Origin: Exophiala sp. HKRS030
Lineage: Eukaryota > Ascomycota > Eurotiomycetes > Chaetothyriales > Herpotrichiellaceae
DNA: 64,000 bases
Direction of reading: 5' to 3'
Assembly: GCA_023897205.1 (NCBI GenBank)
Contig: JAHWDD010000002.1
Coordinates: forward strand, 2,356,001 to 2,420,000
Below are positions 42,785 through 53,421 of this stretch, in pieces (the stretch's first letter is position 1; the number at the start of each line of letters is the position of its first letter). The notes beneath the pieces were generated by a model. It was not told the origin of the DNA. It made no database searches and saw only the letters and a list, made by a program, of their open reading frames with translations. Both the position numbers and the translations under genes were made by a program.

Positions 42785-43206
42785 ACGATCATCACCTGCT
42801 CCGGTACTCAGGTACAGAGTGTTGGTTGAATGATTAGGTAAACATCGAAGCGATGGAACCCTTGCATGACTCGAGATTCTTCTACTGTAGAAGAATGAAA
42901 AGAAGAAAATACATACGAAGTGTCTAGCAAAGTCTTGTCTGCACTGTTACTCATACGTCCATGATCAGAGAATTCTTCCTCTTCCCTCTTAAATACGCAA
43001 TGACAACAGAACAGAAACAAACCCAGATAGCTACTGTATTTTATTCGGACAAGGACTATTGACATTGAGGAAATGAACATTGCAAATATAACGGAAAAGC
43101 GAAACGGTGCCACACTACGTCTGACTGACTACGTAGTCAGACAGGACTGATATGACACAACACGTGTACACACACATACCTCGCATGGCAGGTAGTATAT
43201 CAATAA
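42785..43206. other. Convergent 3' regions of PRP3 and the M28 peptidase
   Basis: Tail-to-tail spacer of 422 bp holding both 3' UTRs. An inverted repeat GACTCGAGATTCTTCTACTGTAGAAGAA-like hairpin sits near 42868-42897 and could assist 3' processing. No gene. Confidence 0.4.
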
Positions 43207-45783
43207 TCATCCATTCAGCTTTTTCGCAGCCTCTTCAAGTATACCGCTCACTTTCTCGATCTGATGGCGCACCTCGTCCCAGTCACCAGCATCCACGGCG
43301 TCTCTGACGCCAGGGAAATACGCCTCGTCGTATCCGGACCACAACTGCGGAGCGTAGATGACATGTTTGAACTGCGTCCGGTTCACGAGCCCGCCAAAGT
43401 CAGCCAGGTCCAACAAGTCCGTCTCGAAATGGATCAAGCGGTCGTTATGTTCCGCCCGGGCCGTGGACATGGCGGCGCTCTCGAACCCACCGGACCCAAA
43501 GACAAAGTCACGCCAGTGACCGTCAAAGACGTGGAACGCCTTTGCCTGTTCCGTGAAGAAGTCGGACGCTTTACGCAGAGGGTCGACGCTGATGCCACCT
43601 GCGCCGACGGCCAATGCCGCATCGTTGACGTATTTGTCTAGATCGTCGACGTACTTCGCCACGCTCTTTGCGTAGGCGTTCAGGTCAAACGGCAAGAGCG
43701 GCTTGTCTGCCAGTTCGAGAATCATGAGTGCCCAGATCTCGCCCATGGCTTTGTGATACTTCCAGTCTGGGTCGCCGTACTTGGTCATCCACTCGAAGTT
43801 GTCGTAGCAGCTGTGATACGGGTACCGCTGGCCCTTGAAGAACATGTCGATGGACGACGTGCCTGCCATGTCTTGGAACGCGACGTAGTCACTTCCCGCG
43901 CCGAGTCCCTCAAGTCCACGGCCGCCCGTGGTCCACATCTCGCCGATCGATTTGCCCGATGCGGGATCACCCACGCGGTCAAGCACGTGCAAGAGCATGC
44001 GCTCGTACACCGGCGACGCAGCGGCGTGGAAGTCCGGGCCCGACACGCCGACATCGACGTTCAGATATGCGACGCCTTCGGCTCGCAGCTCGGCCATGCG
44101 ATTCTCGACGTGCTCAGTGCTTCCGATAAGATTATACTCTTCCCCATCCCAGCTGGCGAACTCAATGGTGCGAAGGGGCCGCCATCCAAGGCGACGCAAC
44201 TCACCAAAGATGCGGATGACCTCGAGCATGACTGCTGTTCCGCTGCCAGGGTCAGCGGCACCGGTACACCAGGCATCACGATGGTTGCCGACAATGACTC
44301 TTTTTTCAGGTCGTTCCCAGCCGGTGATTTTGCCGAGGACATTGTAGATGGGCTGCTTGAATTCATCATCTTGTATGTTTTTCAGGTTTACTTTCGGAGA
44401 ATCTTGATTTCCGGTCCAGTAGTCTGTGTCGGGTGTCCCTTTCCAGACATCGGTCATTCGATCACCGTGGCCCTTGATAGCCTCAAGGAGGTGTTTAGCA
44501 TCGTTCCACGAGAGTGGGATGGATGGGATCTTGTTGAGTCCAGGGCTATCCTCGGCCTTGAGAACTTGTTTGTTACCCGGGGTTGACGCCCAGCCTGGTG
44601 TGAGGACGTCTCCGACCACCCAAGACATCAGACTAACGGCGCCCCTCTGCACCCCATCTGCCGGCATGAATCGCCCATCCGGAAACGTTGGCCCTTGGAC
44701 AAACCCATCCTGGCTCGGGTCAGAGTAGATGATACAGCCTGCGGCACCTGCAAGTTCGGCAGCCTTGACTTTCAAAGCCCTGTCGCCCTGAGAGCCATAG
44801 TATCTGACGAGGACGATGGCATCCTTGACCGAAATTCCCTTCTCTTCCAGCGTCTTGAAGTCTTCTCTCGAGCCAAAATTGGCATATACTAGAGGTCCAG
44901 TCACGTCACCCGACTTGGAATGTCCGTGAAAGACAAAAGACCGTTCCTGATCTTCCTCGATCCTGGCCTCCCATTTTGCCTCTTCGGGTTCGACGATTGC
45001 GACTCGTCTGCCATCCTTGCGGGGATAGTTCAAGTAGACATCAAATCGTTCCATGTTCACGTCTTCAAGTTCCGAAGACTTGAACAATTCCATGACCCAT
45101 TCTCCAAGAACATAATTGCCCTCGGTGCCTGCAACGTGTGGAAAGTCGGTTATGTGCTCCAGATATTTTTGCATATGCCCGTGATCGTTCATGTGGTTTT
45201 GAATGAATATTCGTATTGACTCTGGGTCGTACATTTGGCCCATCCCCATTCTGTTCTTCGTAAATGATAACACATCCGACGCAATCAATATATACAACAC
45301 CCCCATAATCAAGAAAACACCAAACAATCGCCCTATAATGACCACTCGATTCGTATCGAGGGACTGGTAATTTATGCGTGGCCACGAAAAATTCGAAAAG
45401 TATGAACGGAAGGATGGGAGGGTGAGCGAAGAAAAGGAGTTGGTGAAGGTCGAAAATCGTTTGGATAGACGGTATCGGAGGAGGGAGCGATTCGAAGAGG
45501 AGTCGCTGCCAGGATCTTCTATATCCATCTGCTGCATCTCCCGGCGGACTTCCTCCTCTTCATCATGTTCAAGGCCATCGAGCGAGTCAAGACTAGGCCG
45601 CGCGGACTCGACGGTCGGGGGTTGGTAGTTGCCATTGTCACCGCGAAGGAGACCCTGCCTCTCAGCATCGTCGCTGATCTCTTCAGGACCCAGCCTGGAT
45701 TGAGAAGAAGTCGGACGAGATGAAGTGGCTTCCTCATAAGTCGGGATTGGCAAATGTTCGTAGCGGCTCTTACTGTCGCCCAT
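43207..45783 (-). CDS. Transferrin-receptor-like M28 membrane peptidase (glutamate carboxypeptidase II/Tre1 type)
   Basis: Type II membrane protein, 858 residues, intronless. The N-terminal cytosolic part carries an acidic, Ser-rich region and PIPTYEEA at about residues 12-19, which resembles the PxY motifs by which yeast Tre1/Tre2 contact the Rsp5 ligase (inference). One membrane helix lies at about 146-169. A PA domain is inserted (FVFHGHSKSGDVTGPLVYANFGS, GAAGCIIYSDP). The M28 zinc site is visible: GNHRDAWCTGAADPGSGTA (about residue 500), SWDGEEYNLIGSTE, and YPYHSCYDNFEW. The last 150 residues match the TFR dimerisation domain. As all zinc ligands appear present, it may be an active peptidase, unlike transferrin receptor itself. 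The Met at 45783 is preferred over an upstream in-frame ATG at 45996, which would put 71 arginine-rich residues in front. Confidence 0.93.
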   Translation of the reverse strand: MGDSKSRYEHLPIPTYEEATSSRPTSSQSRLGPEEISDDAERQGLLRGDNGNYQPPTVESARPSLDSLDGLEHDEEEEVRREMQQMDIEDPGSDSSSNRSLLRYRLSKRFSTFTNSFSSLTLPSFRSYFSNFSWPRINYQSLDTNRVVIIGRLFGVFLIMGVLYILIASDVLSFTKNRMGMGQMYDPESIRIFIQNHMNDHGHMQKYLEHITDFPHVAGTEGNYVLGEWVMELFKSSELEDVNMERFDVYLNYPRKDGRRVAIVEPEEAKWEARIEEDQERSFVFHGHSKSGDVTGPLVYANFGSREDFKTLEEKGISVKDAIVLVRYYGSQGDRALKVKAAELAGAAGCIIYSDPSQDGFVQGPTFPDGRFMPADGVQRGAVSLMSWVVGDVLTPGWASTPGNKQVLKAEDSPGLNKIPSIPLSWNDAKHLLEAIKGHGDRMTDVWKGTPDTDYWTGNQDSPKVNLKNIQDDEFKQPIYNVLGKITGWERPEKRVIVGNHRDAWCTGAADPGSGTAVMLEVIRIFGELRRLGWRPLRTIEFASWDGEEYNLIGSTEHVENRMAELRAEGVAYLNVDVGVSGPDFHAAASPVYERMLLHVLDRVGDPASGKSIGEMWTTGGRGLEGLGAGSDYVAFQDMAGTSSIDMFFKGQRYPYHSCYDNFEWMTKYGDPDWKYHKAMGEIWALMILELADKPLLPFDLNAYAKSVAKYVDDLDKYVNDAALAVGAGGISVDPLRKASDFFTEQAKAFHVFDGHWRDFVFGSGGFESAAMSTARAEHNDRLIHFETDLLDLADFGGLVNRTQFKHVIYAPQLWSGYDEAYFPGVRDAVDAGDWDEVRHQIEKVSGILEEAAKKLNG

Positions 45784-46123
45784 GGTTGTCTGACGTGGAG
45801 GATCGAGTGACGTCCCGAAGGACACACTCAGTGATGGATTATCGGCGACACATGCACGCCGCAGTCGGGCTGCCAGTGACCTTCGAAGGTGATGGCGACA
45901 ACATCTAAAACCCAAATGGAAAAGGATGAAGACCTTTGTAAACCTAAGGTCATCGCATGGAACGGGCAGGGTGAGGGAGGGACCATTGGCCGGCACGGAG
46001 TAGGTGGTGTGCTGTGCTGCGCCTCCGTGATTCTCGGCTGCTCGGCGGAACCCAAGACCAAGCGACCAAGAGATCCAAGAGATTCTATTCCCCTTGCGAT
46101 TGATCTATTGCCGCTAATGCTTT

Positions 46124-46617
46124 TTATGCACTGAGAGCTTCATCGTCGCTATCATCATGTATTGAATACTGTTCTTCGACAAGCTGAATTGCATCATTCG
46201 CCATGATCACTGCCACCGTCTCAGAGGCCACATATATTACACGGTGCCTCAGGTGTCCCCCTACTATCAAAGATGAGGAAAAGGATACCCCTAATCGACT
46301 GCTCGATTCACGTACAGTACACGCGTTCGTCTCGCCTACGGACTGCCGGTCTACCTGGGACTGTGTCTGCTTTACGTCTCCTCTGCCAGTACAAGGATCG
46401 TAAAATGCCTTGATCTGTGGTGGTGGCCGCACCTCATCACGTCCCTGATGTTTCACGTCCAAGATATGCAGATCAACCTCGAGATCTCCTTGCTTGCTTC
46501 CCTCTAGTTCTGCAATTATGGTCTCTATCCATCTGAATGCACGCCTCAACTGCAATATCAGCGACGTTTCCAGAATCCTTCAATGAGCTGTGGACTCTTT
46601 ACACATCGTCCTTGCAT
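46124..46617 (-). CDS. Hypothetical protein, possible two-exon model
   Basis: A 142-codon block (46549-46124) ends in a strongly acidic tail (HDDSDDEALSA). It can be joined over a 53-nt intron (GTAAAG...TTGCAG) to a tiny first exon 46617-46603, giving 146 residues. Composition is protein-like (RWIETIIAELEG, DLEVDLHILDV), but I recognise no family. It is divergent from the Zn2Cys6 regulator, with 186 bp between starts. An unspliced ORF from 46555 (143 residues) is an alternative, and it might be non-coding. Confidence 0.3.
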
Positions 46618-46803
46618 CGCTTCAAGTGAAGGTCGATGCCCGAGATCACTCACTAAATGCTCACTAGTCGTGCCGCCTTGGAGAAGAGGCGGCATTGTCC
46701 TCCGACTCCGCATCTCCAGACGCTGATAAGGACGCCGGCACCCTCCTCGCTGATTGTCATCACTGTCACTGCTGCTGTGTTTTCACGGTTAGTACCCCTT
46801 ACG

Positions 46804-48814
46804 ATGTCTACAATGCACAGGACAGGTGGTGAGTGTGTCCACTGCCTCTGATTGTTCTCCAGATTGCTGACGAACCTATAGTTAGCCGAAAGGCACAGGC
46901 ATGTGTCAGCTGTCATGCTCGGAAGATACGTTGCGACATGGCGACCATGGGGACACCTTGCTCCTCATGCAGTAGGGCCTCTTTGGATTGTCACGAATTC
47001 CACCCAAAGCGACGTCGAATTCGTGTGGCTGAAGCTGCCCTGACCGCCGCTTCAGAGGCGTGTGTATAAATAGCACTGGTATTGAAAACGGGCTAACAGG
47101 GATACCCGAAAGGCATGCTTCATCCACCGCTCTCCCTTCTTCGAGCTACCGTAGTAGCTATGCAACCCTCGGTGAAGGTGACCACGATCCTGAGCAGATT
47201 CAGGTCCTGGGCAGTGAGGATATCGCCAAGGCAGGATCGATTCTGCTAGATTTCCTCTCACAAGACTTTGACAAGGGATCAATAGGAGATTACCAGGCAA
47301 CTTTTGTGGAGGACTACGCCAATGTGCTGCGAGTGCTAGGCCCAGTTTTTGGCAAAGGCTTTCAACCGAACGTGAAGCATTTCCGTGACGCGCCTTTCAT
47401 AAAGCGCCTAAATGGTACCATTCCGCGGACCATCACTGAAGAGGAACGAGCCATACTCGATCATCACGGCTCGTTTGTGCTTCCCGACAGGAACATTGCA
47501 AGCGGATTTATAACTGCATTCTTCGACCGAGTTTACCCTACTATGCCTATCATAGACCAGGCCGGTCTGCGAAAATCCTACCTCGATCTGTCGTCGCTCG
47601 AAACTCTGTGCCCCCCACTGTTACTGTTGCAAGCAGTCATATTATCTGGTTCGACCGTCTGGCAACATCCAGATTTGCAGTCACAACCAGAAGAAGTTTC
47701 GAGACGGCTTCATCATCGTGCTAAAGCGCTTGTCGACCAAAGATTCGAGCAAGACCGGCTAACATTGGTAGTTGCACACCTACTGTTCAGCACATACACT
47801 TGTGACAGCTGTGATGACACTATTCAAAACATGTGGCTGTCCCTGGGCAGTGCAGTGCGGATCGCTCAAGGCTTAGGCATGCACCGAGATCTCGGTAGTG
47901 CTGCCACAGATTCGAAGCATCGGCGACAGTGGAAGAAAGTATGGTGGACTTTAGTCCTGCACGATACTCTCTGCTCCTTCGAATGGGGTCGGCCACGAGC
48001 AATTCACCTGGCAGACAGCGACGTCCCAGAACTCCAGCAGAGCGACTTCGAGCCAACCGAGCCAGGAGCCTTGGCTTGCGCTGAGCACATCGACTTCTTC
48101 CTAGCGGCGATCTCTCTTTGCTTCATCATCAATGACTGGCTCGACTGCCTTCGTCCTGGGGGTCGTGCAAAAGGCTCCTACCGACTGCGACGAGAGCAAG
48201 GTTCCCAACGTGCCCAGGAGGAGTTGCAATCCTGGTTGTCGGGGTTGCCGCCGACTATGAACCCCAATAGACCACCTTCACAGCACACGCTTTGGTCGGG
48301 CACGCTCCACGTCGCGTACTATACGGCGGTCATTCGGTTCGACTCTATCGCTGGGGCCAACGCACAAGTCGTCCACGATGCGGCAACAGCCATCAGCAAG
48401 ATCTGCCTTTCTCTGTTCGAGCAAGATTTGATAAATTCGATCTGGGTGTTTGCAATACATCAGCTCTATCTTGCCATGTGCCAGCACGCACGTGAATCTC
48501 GCGATCCAGATCCCTCCATATCAGCACGAGGCTTGCAGAATCTCCAAGAATCTTTGCCTGTACTCAAAAAGCTAGGCGCGAAGAACTCAGTTGCGAGGCA
48601 AGCCTTTATCTTCCTCGATGAGGTCTCGAAAGGAGAAATATTGCCCCACCCAGACAATTGGCACCATTCGGACTTTTCGCCGTGGAACATCGACAGTCTG
48701 CCGTGGCAGTTTCCTGGCTTTGACCAATTGCCTCAGACGCCTGGGACTTGCAAGAAGGGAACGACTTCTCATGACCTCGCAAGGGCTAAGGATACTGAGA
48801 AACGATTGCAATAG
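46804..48814 (+). CDS. Zn2Cys6 transcription factor with fungal_trans domain
   Basis: Nuclear regulator. A 25-nt first coding exon (46804-46828) is followed by a 53-nt intron (GTGAGT...CTATAG) and exon 2 from 46882, which holds the binuclear cluster CVSCHARKIRCD...GTPCSSCSRASLDC and a basic tail (HPKRRRIRV). A second intron begins near 47060: donor GTGTGT at 47060 with acceptor TAG at 47154 (95 nt), or donor at 47062 with acceptor CAG at 47099 (38 nt, unusually short). Both keep frame, so this border is uncertain. The remainder to 48814 carries the fungal_trans domain, with FFDRVYPTMPIIDQAGL, HLLFSTYTCD and the signature WKKVWWTLVLHDTLCSFEWGRP followed by DSDVPEL. Total is about 640 residues. 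It is the nearest regulator to the permease/dioxygenase pair. Confidence 0.88.
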
Positions 48815-49145
48815 GCTATGATACATAAGGAATGAACTTAGGAGAACTGACAACGTGTTATATGGTCGGATGAATGCTCTATTTGACGAGGCGATGGAAC
48901 AAAACGAGAATAGATCTTTTGAACACCTAATGACAAATAGAAAATGAAAAAAATCACTTCAATAAATAAATCAAGAGATCTGTCTAGTATAATATAGACT
49001 ACTATCTTCGAAACTTTTCGGAAGCGTTAAATGTCTATATTCTCAAGAGAGACTTTAGGGCTAAAGATTGAGCTATTCAGCGAATTCTTATCTAAAAGTT
49101 CTTAATGACAATATCTTGTCTCTCTAGAAACCAGACATAATATTT

Positions 49146-49473
49146 ATGCAGAATAACGCACCTATTCATGGAGCTAAAAAGGTCAGAAAATGGTTCGAGG
49201 ATAATGGTATTAAGGTTATAGTAGATTGGCCTCCTTATTCTCTGGATTGAAACCCGGTTCAAATTCTCTGATTTAAGATTAAACACCTTCTTAACATTAT
49301 TAATCCTGATTTGCAATTTACAATAGGTGATTCCGAAGTGATTCGAGAGTGTTTTAAGATTGCTATTCAACGGACATCTGCTTCTATTCCTCCTAAAAGC
49401 ATCAGGTGTTGTTAAGAGCATGGACAATAGGGTCAACGCCGTCCTTGAGGCAAAGGGCTGGTACACGCGATAA
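49146..49473 (+). mobile_element. Relic of a Tc1/mariner-type DNA transposon (3' end of transposase)
   Basis: The + strand reads the last part of a DDE transposase with stops and a frame change: NAPIHGAKKVRKWFEDNGI and DWPPYSLD followed by a stop (the DNAPIH and DWPPYSPDLNPIE region of the family), then, after a frame change near 49405, VKSMDNRVNAVLEAKGWYTR and a stop at 49471-49473, the normal family C-terminus. The block from about 48880 to 49400 is clearly A/T-rich relative to neighbouring genes, as expected after repeat-induced point mutation (inference). No terminal inverted repeats or intact 5' part were seen, so it is an old fragment. It separates the Zn2Cys6 gene from the permease. 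Confidence 0.75.
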
Positions 49474-49723
49474 TAGTTACACAACTAGAGAGCCATATTC
49501 TCGGAAAAAAGCGCCATCAAATGATATCTATTACAACATGAGACCTCGTGATATGCCTATATAATCGCAATGCTCATGATTGTAAAAGGGGCTGACCTGG
49601 CATGCTGGGGCGGACGGTGACTTGTGCGGAGGTGCTGTACATCCAGGTCATATTGAACACCCGATGAATTCAAGCCCATCACGCAGATTTGTCCGACTCA
49701 TTTCCTTGGTTGCGAAGTTCAAG

Positions 49724-51621
49724 TTACCGTTTACAAGGCGCTCCTGCGGTACTCTGCTCCAGCTGTGATTGAAATGCAGCGTCGATGCCGACTTCCATTT
49801 TCTAACATAACATGAGTGGTTTGACTCATCTCTTGCGAGGATACCACTAGACTTACCGGCCCTTGGTATGACTTGCGACCATTCAGCATCCAATAAAGCC
49901 CTGCGAAGATCAACACGGCGCCTATAATGACGGAACTGTAATCTGAAGAGCACCGTCAGCATTATTTACCCTAATGGCGTGGAGAGGAAAAGGCCCACTC
50001 ATGTTGTCTGCGTGTACAGGCATTGTAAAGGGGAAATCAAAAAACACCACCATAAAAATGATCCATACGAGAGCGACAGCATTGATTATTGGACCCAGAA
50101 AATTCCCCAACGGAAAAAGTGACGGTTTGAGATATTTCCGGCGACCAAAGAGCAGCAAGGCAATGGGGAAAGCAAAGGAGATATTCGCCAGCAGGACATT
50201 ACACCCCACGAGAGCGTTGAAAGCAGTAGTGCTCCCCAGGTACACAAATCCAAGGATAGCAATAATGGCCCAGCACAAGATTGCTGCCTTCACAGGCACC
50301 TTGTGTCGAGGGTGAATCGACTGCAGTCTGACAAATGTCAGCCCGAGCAAACACTTTTTCGCCGACGTCGACTTACTGATTGCTGTATGGCAATGCCCCA
50401 TCTCGAGCGAACGCCCATATCAGACGGTTCGCAGTCTGTTGAGACGCAACCGTTGCCGCACATGTGAGATAGAAGAGGACACACAGAAGAAATATAGAAG
50501 CTCCTTTGTTGTTGGTTGCTTGGTAAAATATTTCCAAGATCGGAACGCCGGTTGACGTGGCCAGGACTTTGTCGAGGTCGAGGATACAAAAACAGATGGC
50601 GATGGCAGTGACAATCATCGTACAGAACCCGATACATACTGTCGAGATGATGACAAAAGGTAGGTTTCGACGAGCATCTATCGTTCTATTGCATCAGTAC
50701 CGCGGGCCAATTTTCACCATGAGGCACGACAATACCTCTCAATTCTTCGGCGACATGGACCTAGGTGGAAACAACGTCAGCCTATGTTGAATCGAGACGG
50801 ATGCCGCTAGACCTACCGCGCCATCTAGACCGCCATAGGCAAATGCTGGATTCGTCAGGCCCACGATGAAAGCTATGCCGTTGGCCTTCCAGCCTGTTCC
50901 GTTGGTAAACGTCTTGAAGACAAAATCTGCCGAGTTCTTTGGATATGCACTCCCAATAATCGTCATATTGACGACCAAAAATGCCGTGATGCAGATATAA
51001 AACCCTATGCTGTGTACGTACGGGAGGACTTTTCGACCATATATGTTGATCAGCATGAAAATGACGTTCATGCCCTCGTACACGACGAAGCCTTGCCAAC
51101 GCTGATAGGTGATGTCGGGATGCACGAGTATTATCATGGCCATCAAGAATTGACCGAGAATCACGGTGATAGAAGCACTGACGACACACCAGCCGATGGT
51201 ACTGAAGTACCCGCAATACCAGCTCAACAAGGGAGCCCAACGCTTCGGGGCGAGTTCAGCAGTCCACTAAGATCCTCAGCAGATGCTTCTGGCACGACAT
51301 GATGCGTGACTTACATGGTATTGGCCCCCGCTCGTTGGAAAACTGCTACTCAACTCTGCGAGGGATAGTGCAACCGCCATTGTCATGACCGTGACAGCGA
51401 TTGAGCCATAGATCAACATTACCTGGCTAGTGTGAATGAGAGCTGTTCAATGTGAATTCATCGACTCACAGTTCCGCCACTTGCGATGCCGGTAGCGAGT
51501 GCCCCGATAATACCAGACCAAGAATCCACGATCCTTTCAAATTGTCAGCAAATTACACCTTTCTCGCCCCCTCAATCCTTAAAAAAGTAATCTAGTAAGG
51601 TAGAGAGACAGAGACGGAGAG

Positions 51622-51681
<60 letters not shown>

Positions 51682-51857
51682 ATGAATGACATTGCTAAGA
51701 GTGCAAAGCGGCTGTAGTTCCGTTCGAGGACGGGTTTGTGCCCGGTGAGCTGCACCAAGTCGAAATCATCATTGGCAATAGGTTTCATGGTGCCAATCTC
51801 TGGCTCAGTGATGCTGGCGTTGCGAATCGTGGATGTTTTGTTGGACTCCATTTTCAA
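49724..51857 (-). CDS. Amino-acid permease (APC superfamily, GABA/choline-type), nine exons
   Basis: Plasma-membrane transporter for amino acids or amines. Exons on the minus strand: 51857-51682, 51533-51470, 51422-51315, 51266-50817, 50760-50736 (25 nt), 50677-50377, 50327-49999, 49942-49857 and 49801-49724; all phases close to 538 residues. Family blocks are RFALLAMSFMIVDSWSGIIGA (across intron 1), SLAELSSSFPTSGGQYHW (across intron 3), LAPKRWAPLLSWYCGYFSTIGW, GGLDGAVHVAEELRDARRNLP built from exons 4-6, and ASQQTANRLIWAFARDGALPYS. About 12 helices. The first intron contains a 51-base (CT)n tract on the coding strand. It diverges from the PhyH-type dioxygenase, with 443 bp between starts. Confidence 0.92.
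51624..51674. repeat. (AG)n microsatellite inside permease intron 1
   Basis: About 25 uninterrupted AG units, seven bases from the intron's 5' splice site; it reads as a pyrimidine (CT)n run in the transcript. A variable-length marker and a possible influence on splicing. Confidence 0.95.
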
Positions 51858-52300
51858 GCGCTATAGAGACACTCGGCGAAGAAAAAGACATCGTACCGCA
51901 CCAGGAACAAGAGCCATTGCGGAATATATACACCAAATTCACTGTACCTGCATTTCCCTAACTTATCTCTAGGAGAAAGAATATCAATGAGCAGTTCCCC
52001 CGATGATATGCAATCCGGGCAAGCAAGAAGCGAATAGCGGCGCTTCGTCGGACGCACAACGGCGCTCCAACGGCAAGTCAACCCCACAATTGGACATCCA
52101 CGGACACAGGACGGCATCACCAGTACAACTCCGCATGGAATCCTGGCAGGATGCAGATAAAGAGACGGGGAGGATCTGTGATCGCAAAGCGACCAGTACT
52201 GACGTGTCGGGCCATGACGGGCATGTTTGAGACAGATATCGATGTCTTGACTCTCTGACTCTCTCACCCGCCATCAAGATCTCGACAACAATCTCGGAAA
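51858..52300. promoter_or_regulatory. Divergent promoter of permease and PhyH-type dioxygenase
   Basis: A compact 443-bp region between two divergent starts. It holds the phased CGG array at 52039-52074 and an ATTGG (reverse CCAAT) near 52089. Shared control of the two genes is inferred. Confidence 0.55.
52039..52074. promoter_or_regulatory. Four CGG triplets in direct repeat at exact 11-nt spacing
   Basis: CGG occurs at 52039, 52050, 52061 and 52072, each followed by eight other bases, so all face the same side of the helix. Zn2Cys6 proteins bind CGG triplets in direct, inverted or everted pairs. The Zn2Cys6 gene at 46.8 kb is the obvious candidate binder (inference). Confidence 0.45.
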
Positions 52301-53421
52301 ATGAGTCCAACAGCGACCACAAACGGCACGGTTGACTCAGACACCAAAAACCACAACATCGCTCCTCCTACCGTCAAATATGGCGATGTTCACATATCGT
52401 TCGACAAACTCCGACAGGCACATAGCATCACGTACCCACCCCGACCGCGTCTCGAGGTTCCGGAATATGCTCCAAGTGCAAGCCCCGGTGAGGTGGTGGA
52501 AGGGTTGAAGCGTGTCGGCGGAGTCATTGTCAGGGGCATTCTATCTCAAGAAGCCATAGCACAGATGGAGATTGACATGCGTCCTTACCTGGAGGCCGAC
52601 GTTCCTTGGACAGCGAGCAACGACTTCTTCCCACCCTCCACACGGCGTGCTTTTGGATTGATTGGGAAGTCTCGAACGGCCGCCCTTGAACTGATCGGCA
52701 ACGACCTCTACCAGGCGGTGTGCGAACAGTTTCTGACCAGCAAAGCATACGCGTGGTATGGCGACCGGAACGAAGTCGGCGTCTCGCCGCCGCAGGTCAA
52801 CAACACGATCGTATTTTCCGTCCGCCCGGGGGACTCGTTTGACCAGCCGCTCCATCGTGACGATGACATACACTATGCCAACCGTCTGCGTGTGAACAAG
52901 TATCCGGAGCCTCCCAACTCGAGAGAGTACGGCATCGGCTTTTTCGTCGCGGGCACCAAAACGACCAAGGCCAACGGAGCCACCAGGTTTATTCCTGGCA
53001 GTCATCTGGAGGACACGACACAGCCACCAGACGAGAAGGACGCGGTATATGCCGAACTCAACCCTGGAGACGGCTTCATCATGCTCTCCAGCTGTTACCA
53101 CGGTGGCAGCAAGAATACGACCACGGATGAGGAGCGACTGGTATTCAGCTGTTTCATGACCAGAGGATACCTGCGTCAAGAGGAGAATCAATACCTTTGC
53201 GTTCCTTTGGACGTAGCGAGGAGTCTGCCGTTGAGGATTCAGAAACTCATGGGGTACGCTGTGAGCGAGGTGAGTCCCTCGGACAAAGCCCTGGGTGACA
53301 TTCTACCTCATGGGAAAGCACAGTGACTGACACCTTGTAGCCAATGCTGGGATGGGTCGACTTTCGAGACCCTCGCGTCGTGCTGGATCCCAAGGCCGGA
53401 AGAGTTGGTCACAAATATTGA
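52301..53421 (+). CDS. PhyH-type Fe(II)/2-oxoglutarate dioxygenase
   Basis: Phytanoyl-CoA dioxygenase-like oxygenase of the kind common in fungal specialised metabolism. Exons are 52301-53269 and 53341-53421 (71-nt intron, GTGAGT...TTGTAG), 349 residues; the splice restores the family ending GYAVSEPMLGWVDFRDP. The iron-binding facial triad is visible as HRD in QPLHRDDDIHY and the distal His in SSCYHGGSKNTT, with the 2-oxoglutarate-binding Arg in the following strand (EERLVFSCFMTRG). PGDGFIML and FIPGSHLED fit the jelly-roll core. No signal peptide. The pairing with an amino-acid-type permease suggests the substrate may be an amino acid or a product derived from one. Confidence 0.93.
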
